A stretch of 64,000 bases of DNA from Coleophoma eucalyptorum (lineage: Eukaryota; Ascomycota; Leotiomycetes; Helotiales; Dermateaceae): positions 930,001-994,000 of the forward strand of contig JALRME010000008.1 of assembly GCA_026120035.1 (NCBI GenBank), in the 5' to 3' direction. A model generated the notes under the pieces. The model did no database searches and was not told the origin of the DNA. It worked only from the letters and a program-made list of their open reading frames with translations. Below, piece after piece: positions 56,462 through 64,000 of the stretch (the first letter of the stretch is position 1; each line of letters begins with the position of its first letter). A program made the position numbers and the translations under genes.

Positions 56462-57888
56462 TTATAGCTTAGAAGTCATCTTAGCCCGATCAATGCTCCT
56501 TAAATGCTCGCGAGAAATGTCAGAAATCCGTCGACATCTAAATAAAAGTCAGAAAAGTCCAGAGTATATGAAATCTTTCGAATTTTTTACTTACCCAGCC
56601 AGTGCCATTGTAACCTGGAATTCGTGTAAAAGAATCTTGATAGCTAACTCAACCCCCTCCTGCCCCTTATACTATGCAGCCATTAGTATCTTGGATGGTA
56701 GAATGAAATACCCGTGGCAAAAGTGATAGGGAGCTTACAGCGAGACCCCATATAGCAATACGACCGATAAAGCAATGGTTAGCACCGAGAGCCAATGCCT
56801 TGAAAATATCTGAGCCACGACGAATACCACCATCAATAGCCAACTGAATTCTGCCCGCAGAGACAGCAGCACATTCTTCAAGAACGTCAAGTGTTGCAGG
56901 CATGCCATCCAACTGGCGGCCTCCATGGTTGGAGATGACCACACCATTAACTCCGTACTTGATCGCCAACTCGATATCCTTAGGGCTAGTAATACCTTTC
57001 AGCCAGATCTCCATTTTAGTATTTTTCCTTAACCAAGGAATTATCTCGTCCCACTCTAGTGAATCGTCTGAATAATATGCTGGTCAACCTCTGCGTTTTA
57101 AATATAGCAAGAAGCAGTCACTAACCAAAAGCCTTCGGGCCATTTTGCCTCTCCTGCTCAGATATGGCGAATTCCTCAGAGCCACCGGAAAGAATATTTG
57201 GGAAAGTGAGATGGTCGGGGAGGGTGAAATTATTCCTCATCTCATTGAGCCGCCGACCAAGTGCTGGAACATCAACCGACAAAAAGAGGGCTTTGTATCC
57301 AGCAGCTGTGATTCTCGTTAGATCAGAAACTTTACAATTCCGCTAATAAAAACTCACCCTCAGCGCGCTTCAAAAGCTGGAGAGTAATGTTACGGTCCTT
57401 CACCACACACATCTGCATCATGTATGGATTGCCCTTGGATTCCGCGACAACCTCCTCCAGAGATGTGGTGGCATACGATGACAGGCACATAGCGATACCC
57501 ATATTAGCTGCTGCCCTTGAGGTCGCGACTTCTCCCATGGGATTGGCAAGCTTATGCATTGCAGAAGGACTAAAGCCCAGTGGGAATGTGACCTCCTGTC
57601 CGAAAATTGTGGTGGAGGTATCGAGGTTTGAAACGTTGCGAAGAACACGGGGAAGAATACGGTAACGATCATAGGACTCCTCATTCTCGCGGAGGGTAAT
57701 TAAGTCCATAGCTCCACCGTTATAATACTCTGACAAGAAAGTTAGGAATTGCAAATTGTACAAGCTGCTCCATCTAAGAACATCCTCTACTCACCACGAA
57801 ACATCTTGGGAAGGTTCTGGCTTCCCCGTTCCTTGAGATCGTCAATAGAGACGACATTAGGATCCAAAACAGGCGCGCGATTAGCCAT
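56462..57888 (-). CDS. FMN-dependent 2-hydroxyacid oxidase/dehydrogenase
   Basis: Six exons (57888-57795, 57729-57358, 57305-57126, 57067-56739, 56671-56595, 56537-56462) close in phase to give 375 residues, the usual size of glycolate-oxidase-type enzymes. Family marks include YYNGGAMDLITL near the N-terminus, the FMN-binding PLGFSPSAMHKLANPMGE, AMCLSSYATTSLEEV, LFLSVDVPALGRR, the catalytic His in VVISNHGGRQLDG, and AIDGGIRRGSDIFKALALGA for the phosphate. The C-terminus MALAGCRRISDI is intact. The enzyme oxidises a 2-hydroxyacid such as glycolate or L-lactate to the 2-oxoacid. There is no cytochrome b2 domain, and no peroxisomal SKL (it ends SKL-like in ...TSKL). That terminal tripeptide SKL fits PTS1, so peroxisomal location is likely. 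It is divergent from the DapA-family gene. Confidence 0.92.
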
Positions 57889-58478
57889 CTTGCTTAATTT
57901 TTGTTAGGATTGCTATTGTTTTTGATGTATTGTGTCCTCCGGCGCGAAGGAGGAAGAGAGGCAGAACATGTGCTAGTTAAATAATATTATGTGTGCCCCG
58001 CAAACTTCTCGACAGAGTAGAAAATCGAAATTCAGGTGAAATTCAGTATCTCGGCGACAAGTCTCCACAATATCTAAACAATCAGGAGATAGTTTCAAGC
58101 TGTGGACATGTCTCATGTATGACCAAGTGGTATCTGATGGTGGTCGGAACCACTTTCCTTAGATTTACTTCGACTTAACCTTATCGCTTATCGCAGGGTT
58201 ATCATATTTACCGATCGCTTTCGGAACCACTTGTCGCATTACGTACAGCAAAACTCCAGAAGTAGAATGCTAACATCAAAGCTTCTCGAGAGGCAGGAGG
58301 GGAATTCTGCAGATCGAACATGCTGGCCCAAAGATGCTGAAAGGAACTCTATATATGACGGCAAGTGTTTCTTTATTGCTGCTCTATAGTTGCACTTCTT
58401 GTCATCAACATTTCTCTTTTGCATTCCTTCATATACCCCGATACCTTCTTCATTCTTTTATTAAAATATCATATCACA
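57889..58478. promoter_or_regulatory. Divergent promoter, FMN enzyme and DapA-family genes
   Basis: Three GATA-factor sites (TTATCG, TTATCG, TTATCA on the plus strand) lie within 58181-58203, as expected for AreA/NIT2-type nitrogen control. They are framed by an exact 11-base direct repeat, CGGAACCACTT, at 58145-58155 and 58222-58232. A TATATA element lies at about 58350. The repeated CGGAA core is a plausible target for the cluster's Zn2Cys6 regulator. Confidence 0.6.
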
Positions 58479-59378
58479 ATGACATCAAAAGAACTAACTG
58501 GAATCCTTGTCGCTTTGATAACTCCCTTCACCGATGACGGTGAGAGGATCGACCATGGCCGCCTGCAATCTCATATCGAGCACCTGATTAAGGCTGGAGT
58601 TAACGGCCTCGTGCCAGGGGGAACTACTGGGGAATTTACCGCCATGGATCTCTCTGAACGCAAAGAGCTCGTCGAACTTTGCGTCAAGTTTGCCGATGGG
58701 CGCGTACCCGTAGTTGCGGGTATCGGCCACACGAGGACTCGCGATGTGGTCGATTTGGCCGTCCACGCCGCCCAAACCGGTGCTGCTGCCACTATGATTG
58801 TCCCACCATTTTACGACCCTGTCAACTATAGCCAGCTTCGTGAGCTAGTCTCTGAAGTGTCCCAGGCCTCAAATCTCCCAATCATGTACTACAATGTACC
58901 CTCCGCCAGTGGTCTCACCCTCAGCCCCAAAGAAATCGCCGGTCTCTCTGAAGTGGGCTGTACCCACCTTAAGGACACATCTGGCAATGCGCCAGACTTT
59001 ACTGAATTGCTATTCGGCCTACAAGATAAGATCACGGCTTTCAATGGCTGGGACACACTCACATTTTACAGTCTCGCTGCCGGGGCAAAGGGTGCTGTTT
59101 GGGGAGCTACAAACGTCATTCCAGAACTCTCCATGCAATTGTGGGATGCCCTGGCCGTTAGGGGCGACCTTCAAGAGGGTCGGGAGTTGTGGAAGAAGAT
59201 ATGGCCAATCTGTGCCTTCCTAGAATCACATAACTACCCATCTGCTTGCAAGACTGGTATGGTCCTTCAAGGTTTGGAAACTGGACCTTTGAGGAAGCCA
59301 TTTTCACTTCTAGAAGGAGAGCCTCGTGCTGAGCTCGTTAGGTTGTTGAAGAATGCTGGCCTTAAGACAGTTGAATGA
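58479..59378 (+). CDS. DapA/dihydrodipicolinate synthase-family lyase or aldolase
   Basis: A single exon encodes 299 residues, the standard length of the family. It is a TIM-barrel class I aldolase with GGTTGE at residues 47-52, the Tyr of YYNVPS near 138 and the Schiff-base Lys at 165 in THLKDTSGN. Fungi make lysine by the aminoadipate route, so this is not a lysine-pathway enzyme. Likely reactions are retro-aldol cleavage or dehydration of a 2-oxoacid, for example 4-hydroxy-2-oxoglutarate aldolase or a keto-deoxy-sugar acid aldolase. No signal peptide is seen. It is divergent from the FMN 2-hydroxyacid oxidase and followed by an amino-acid permease. The ATG at 58479 directly precedes the conserved start (TGILVALITPF). 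Confidence 0.92.
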   Translation: MTSKELTGILVALITPFTDDGERIDHGRLQSHIEHLIKAGVNGLVPGGTTGEFTAMDLSERKELVELCVKFADGRVPVVAGIGHTRTRDVVDLAVHAAQTGAAATMIVPPFYDPVNYSQLRELVSEVSQASNLPIMYYNVPSASGLTLSPKEIAGLSEVGCTHLKDTSGNAPDFTELLFGLQDKITAFNGWDTLTFYSLAAGAKGAVWGATNVIPELSMQLWDALAVRGDLQEGRELWKKIWPICAFLESHNYPSACKTGMVLQGLETGPLRKPFSLLEGEPRAELVRLLKNAGLKTVE

Positions 59379-60774
59379 ATAGGGTTTAAGAAATGCATCA
59401 ATTAATGCAGGCTTTTATGCCCAGTATGATGCTGGTGGTGGGGAAAAAATTGTCTCCCTCATCAATGAGATTGAGGTCGATTTAAAACCTTGGTTTATTC
59501 ATCAGAATATGGCCCTTACAAACACCCGATAGTAGCCGTGCTTCAGAGTTCAAATATCATATAGCAGCATGTATCTGATGCGCATCTATATCAGGGTGTA
59601 TATAAAATAAAAGGAAACTTTACATTTAGAGCAACGTAATCCCAGTCTCAAAGGTGTGATGTTCTCAAGGAAGGCTATCTTTATGAGTTATACAACAGTT
59701 GCTATGGACCCTGTGAACACAATTTTGTCAGTCAAATGATACTGAACAAGTGCTGACCCAGCTTCATGGCGAGAACCATTGATGAGATTTATGACTAGCA
59801 GTAGGAATCCAGCCTTCTAGATAGAGGTTCCAAGAACAAGTATACTCGAGGGAATCTGCTCGGCTACCTTCGGCATGACTTCATGCCCGCAAGATGCCCG
59901 CAAGCAAGATCCGGTTCAAGCTTCCAGCAAGACATGCATAATGATTTCTTCCCAGCAATTATCTAGCCTGTAATTTCAATTGTCAGATCATATAGATGAG
60001 AATTTAGTCAATGGTGCCGATTGTTTGACAAGAGGTCTTGGCAGCCGACATTCTGTAATATCAGAATGTACTAATAGCCCCTCGCAGGTTGAGCCTTAAT
60101 GCACTTTTTACCTGATACTTGACTATGTTACTTTAGATTAGTATGGGTTTAATTCTTAACCAAATACTTACTATAGTTATCTTGTTACAGCAGCAGAGAA
60201 TAGTAAGCCCTCGTAGCGCAAAGAAGGCTCCTCCCCGGTAGATAACCTTTTCTCCCTCAATTACCCCGCGATTGCTCGCGTGTCCAAGATAAAGGTTTAC
60301 AGGGTTCTTGCAAATGTCTGGAAAAAGTAAGAACTTCCGGTTCGATGCGTTGAAATTTATTATTGAAATTTGTTACAGGAACTATGCCTATAATCTCTGT
60401 AGTAATTGATAGAGATATATACGCTATGTTGGAGGCGAAACATAAGGATTACGAACTTTGTAGGTTTTGATTGGTTTCTTTACGGGGCTATAGATACATA
60501 TATTTTAAGTTATCTCGTGCCAAGCAGATACATGAAAACTGAGGTAAGTCATCCCGACACTATCAGACTTATAACCTGCTGATAACATACTATGGAAACC
60601 TTGATAAGATACGATCTGCGTTTCTGTGAATAAGTAGAGCTTGATTGTAGGGATGGGTAGTGTATAAAAGTCCTCTCTTAGGCCATTCTCGAAAGTCAGC
60701 TGAAAACAATGAGCTGATCCTACCTTCTTTCATAATTCCATTACCCTACTTCAGCGTTACTTTTCAAATAAATC
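59379..60774. promoter_or_regulatory. Permease upstream region with GATA sites
   Basis: There is no gene in 1.4 kb. Close to the permease, GATA-factor sites occur at about 60561-60565 (CTATCA), 60580-60585 (TGATAA) and 60602-60608 (TGATAAG), and more scattered ones lie near 60240 and 60285. A TATAAAA box lies at 60663-60669, about 106 bases before the ATG. A short GCCCGCAAGAT direct repeat lies near 59887-59905. Confidence 0.6.
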
Positions 60775-62406
60775 ATGGGGAGTGAGAAGATGCTACCTGC
60801 GTCTAGCCTCGATCCAGGCATCGAGCCTGTGCTCTCCAACTCCATAGGCACCGCAGAAGACCTTCATGGACTCACCACTCAACGTGGCCTAAAGTCTCGC
60901 CATGCTCAGATGATTGCCCTTGGTGGTACCATTGGAACCGGCCTGTTCGTTGGCTCTGGACAAGCACTGAAAATGGGAGGCCCAATCACCTTGGTTGTTG
61001 TCTACCTCATCCTCACCTTCGTCGTCTTTGGTATTGTCACCGCCACCACCGAAATGAGCTCGTATTTGCCAGTTCCAGGCAGTTCGATGTCTTACTACGG
61101 CCACCGCTTCTTCTCTCCCAGTATGGGTTTTGCCATGGGTTGGATGTACTGGTACATTTTCTGTATTACTGTCCCTGCCGAGATCACTGTTTCGTCCATC
61201 ATCATCCAGTACTGGGAACCACCTGTTCACGCAGCTGTGTGGCTCACGCTCCTCGGTGTTGTCATTATTGCCCTCAACTGCTTCCCCGTCAAGGTCTATG
61301 GCGAGACGGAGTTCTGGTTTGCTTCGCTCAAAGTAATCAGCATTCTTGGGTTACTTATCATGGCCATCTGTCTCATCTTAGGTGGGGGACCTAATCACGA
61401 TCGTCTAGGATTCCGCTACTGGACTACACCCCAACCTGTAAACGAGTATCTTGTTACAGGTGACACTGGCCGGCTCTGCGCATTCCTCGGAACACTTGTA
61501 TTCTCAGTATATGCTTTTGCCTTTGCTCCAGAGCTTCTGGTTGTCACCGGAGGTGAAATGGAGTCTCCACGCCGCAACTTGCCTCTTGCAGGAGAGCGCT
61601 ATTTCTATCGTCTGGTTATCTTCTACTGTTTGGGTGCATTGGCCATTAGCATGATCCTCCCTAGTGACTCTCCCGGCCTCCTCAATGGTACGAGTGACTC
61701 CGCTTCGTCCCCGTGGTCTATCGCCGCCAGCCTTGCAGGAATCAAAGCCCTTCCTTCAATTATCAACGCCTTAATTTTGGCTTCTGCTTGGTCTGCTGGT
61801 AACTCCTATCTGTACCTTGCCAGCCGGTCCCTATACTCTATGGCTTTGGCTGGAAATGCCCCGAAGATTTTTACGAGGTGCTCAAAGTCCGGGGTTCCAT
61901 ACTACGCACTTGCTGCAAGTGCCAGCTTTAGCCTTCTCTCATACCTCAATCTCAGCTCGACTGGTAGCACCGTATTTAACTGGTTCGTTAATCTCATCAA
62001 TACCGGCGCATTTCAGAGCTGGATTCTCGTATGCATCATCTACTACTACTTCCGCAAGGCTACCATCGCGCAAGGGATTAGCGATCTCCCATACCGCTCG
62101 CGCTTCCAGCCCTATGCTAGCTACATCAGTGGCGCCATATGTGCTTTCCTGCTGTTGTTCAATGGTTTTGCTATATTCGTTAAGGGCGAGTGGAACGTCT
62201 CTACCTTCCTAACTTCGTATATCGGGATTCCGATTGTCCTACTGTTCTACTTTGGCCACAAGTTTACTGTCGGCAAAAACGATCCTTGGATTATCCCCTC
62301 TAAGGATGTTGATCTGTATACAGGATTGGATGAGATCCTCGCCAATGAAACCCCTGCTGCACCGCCCGAGAAGTGGTACATGATGTGGAAGGCAGTCTAT
62401 CAATAG
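60775..62406 (+). CDS. Amino-acid permease (YAT/APC family)
   Basis: A single exon encodes 543 residues with 12 predicted helices. The N-terminal signature LKSRHAQMIALGGTIGTGLF, VGSGQAL is the substrate-binding first helix of fungal amino-acid permeases. PELLVVTGGEMESPRRNLPL and SAGNSYLYLASRSLY are also typical. The cytosolic N-terminus carries EDLHGLTTQRGL, and the C-terminus ends in the usual KWYMMWKAVYQ-like tail. It imports amino acids by proton symport at the plasma membrane; the substrate class cannot be read reliably, with Dip5/proline-type relatives among the possibilities. GATA sites upstream suggest nitrogen regulation. It is the last gene of the putative catabolic cluster. Confidence 0.94.
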   Translation: MGSEKMLPASSLDPGIEPVLSNSIGTAEDLHGLTTQRGLKSRHAQMIALGGTIGTGLFVGSGQALKMGGPITLVVVYLILTFVVFGIVTATTEMSSYLPVPGSSMSYYGHRFFSPSMGFAMGWMYWYIFCITVPAEITVSSIIIQYWEPPVHAAVWLTLLGVVIIALNCFPVKVYGETEFWFASLKVISILGLLIMAICLILGGGPNHDRLGFRYWTTPQPVNEYLVTGDTGRLCAFLGTLVFSVYAFAFAPELLVVTGGEMESPRRNLPLAGERYFYRLVIFYCLGALAISMILPSDSPGLLNGTSDSASSPWSIAASLAGIKALPSIINALILASAWSAGNSYLYLASRSLYSMALAGNAPKIFTRCSKSGVPYYALAASASFSLLSYLNLSSTGSTVFNWFVNLINTGAFQSWILVCIIYYYFRKATIAQGISDLPYRSRFQPYASYISGAICAFLLLFNGFAIFVKGEWNVSTFLTSYIGIPIVLLFYFGHKFTVGKNDPWIIPSKDVDLYTGLDEILANETPAAPPEKWYMMWKAVYQ

Positions 62407-63425
62407 AGAGATATTGATTTCCGGTTCTTGTACAAAGACTTTCATTGCTGTAAAGGGGTCCCAGTTTGTTCCTAAGTCTTCAAATATATGTAGTAAGAAT
62501 GTGACAATTTTACATCAGGTTTTATAGTTCAGTAAGGTTTTTCCGTCGGCTTCTGAAACATAAACTCTACCAGCGAGATGTCTCTTGCTCCCTAAGGCCT
62601 CCACTACAGTAGTCATCTGCATCGGCCAGCGGTTATGCCATTTGTCGCCTTGGCCCAATAATCCCGAAGCAGGGTAGAGTGAGGGGATTCAGGGTGCGAA
62701 GACAATAAAATGTATAACATGCACCAAGATTCAGAAAATTTATTAGTATTTCATTGGATTGCTTGCTATTGAAACAAATATACTACCATTATCTTAACGA
62801 CTCGGGTGATGGGGTTTACAATTAATTCTAGGAACTACTAGTGGTACGTTGCGCTCTGATAATGTAAAGTGGTTTGGTAGTATCGTCCTGATCGATCATC
62901 AGGCTAAGAACTCGCCTCCCTCATCCTCCTCTCGATCACTAAGACTTGGCTGTGCTGGCAAATGTCGCCTTGGTTTTGATGGATTTCACTCAGCACGTCC
63001 GTATAAGTCGGTCGCTTCTTGTAGTGGGTGACCCAGGAACCGAGCCTGAAGTCAGAAGTTCAATCATCATGTGAGGATGTCATACAGACTATAGCCTATC
63101 AGTATCATGTTATAAATTAGACTGACCTCGTTTGCTGACATTTCTGGCTTACATGTGAGCAAAACGCTTAGTAAATGTTGCACATGTCTATGTTCGATCG
63201 AGATGTTGTGATACTCAAAACAGATACCCCTCAAATCACACGTAATAGCCTAGGGTGTGATTAAAGCACATGATTACACTCCCAATTGGTTCGATATATA
63301 GCATGAAGAGTCCCGTTGTACTAAGTATTAAAATACTCGTCCAATCCTCTTTCAAGCCTAGTACTTCAACTCTACAATCTACCCACTGAGTTATTTTCCC
63401 AGCTTCAATCTCGTATCAAGTCATC
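62407..63425. other. Intergenic region with no gene supported
   Basis: This holds the permease 3' flank and the promoter of the small gene at 63426. I see no coding pattern; the ORF at 62849-63031 has no support. Confidence 0.45.
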
Positions 63426-63854
63426 ATGGCCGGCCGAATCGAGTTCATGGTATGGCCCGAAGATGGTATTAGAGACCACATTCATGACGTCGTACCCGCG
63501 TCCAACCTTATCCATCAAGCTGCTTTTGGCCCATCGGACTGGTACAAGGTAGTCGTTTATCATAGCTGGCACACCGAAGGTAGCTCGTCAGTAACCCTCC
63601 TTCTTCCTTCACTATAACAGTCATTGCTTAGCATTGTCGCTGGCTAATTCTTGACGCATTTCCGCTTTAGTGACCCCAATGAGCATTATACTGTAGCTGT
63701 TCATGCCCGCCCCAGTGCTGGGGCGGCTCATGTGCAGCAGCCGGCGGGCAGACGGTATCATGTTTACAGAGATGGCTCAACTGCTGGTATTGCAGATCCA
63801 GTGCAAGGTGGTGGAGACAGACGGTTCCACAATACCAATGAAAATAATAATTAG
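63426..63854 (+). CDS. Small hypothetical protein, 114 residues
   Basis: Exons 63426-63586 and 63671-63854 join in phase (donor gtcagt, acceptor tttag with a branch-like gctaatt/ttgac before it). The product starts MAGRIEFMVWPEDGIRDHIH, then DWYKVVVYHSWHTEG joins to SDPNEHYTVAVHARPSAG and ends in an Asn-rich tail. I cannot assign a family. No signal peptide or membrane segment is seen. The intron placement is an inference from phase and local motifs; other donors lead to early stops. Confidence 0.55.
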
Positions 63855-64000
63855 GTTGACGAGGATGCGTATTGTAATTCCGCCGCCCTTTATTTTGTTG
63901 TCACTATCGAATGGCTAGTTAAATGAAAAAGATTCAAGACTACATAAGAAGTAATTGGTTATTCTATAGTAAATGATAATGGAATATGACGAAGCATTGT

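Noticed and set aside
1..64000. CRISPR arrays, bacterial operons, riboswitches or prophage-like modules
   Set aside because: The window is clearly fungal nuclear DNA with spliceosomal introns; no regularly spaced identical repeats of CRISPR type were seen.

Overview
The window is nuclear DNA of a filamentous ascomycete, most likely one of the Eurotiales (Aspergillus/Penicillium-like). The basis is short GT-AG introns of about 45-110 nt with CTAAC/CTGAC-type branch sites, genes on both strands with short intergenic spacers, and typical fungal families: GH43 arabinanase, GH18 subgroup-C chitinase, LysM/CBM18 protein, several Zn(II)2Cys6 regulators, RTA1, MFS transporters and HET/STAND-like genes. 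The species cannot be fixed from sequence alone. Exon structures were worked out by hand from splice signals, reading phase and family patterns. Where I state a protein length, all exon phases close exactly.

Left part (1-18.2 kb): a secreted endo-arabinanase (1013-2122), a Zn2Cys6 regulator with a decayed 3' end (3122-~4910) preceded by a degenerate tandem repeat, and an NAD(P)-dependent reductase (5049-6598). Next comes a head-to-head pair made of a LysM/CBM18 chitin-binding protein (9840-6987, minus) and a 1,698-residue killer-toxin-like GH18 chitinase in 14 exons (10704-16592, plus). An unrecognised protein (17109-18216) follows.

A possible self/non-self or immunity island (18.4-27.4 kb): a DUF7708-type STAND-like protein (minus) and a DUF7025-like AAA+ ATPase (plus) share one promoter region. 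They are followed by a small unrecognised two-exon gene and a HET-domain gene broken by a stop codon and frameshifts.

Middle (29-46 kb): an RTA1-like membrane protein, a Zn2Cys6 regulator, a divergent pair of DHA14-type MFS exporter and Zn2Cys6 regulator whose shared promoter carries CTTCGG palindromes, a single-pass membrane protein, a second MFS transporter richer in G+C, and a 3-hydroxyacyl-CoA dehydrogenase-like protein.

Right part (46-64 kb): a scar region with a pogo/Fot1-type transposase remnant and two oppositely oriented TPR fragments flanking an intact metallo-beta-lactamase-fold alkylsulfatase. Then comes what looks like a nitrogen-responsive catabolic cluster: an SDR with unresolved 5' end, a Zn2Cys6 regulator, an NmrA-like protein, an FMN 2-hydroxyacid oxidase/dehydrogenase, a DapA-family lyase/aldolase and an amino-acid permease, with GATA-factor sites in two of the promoters. 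A small unrecognised gene ends the window.
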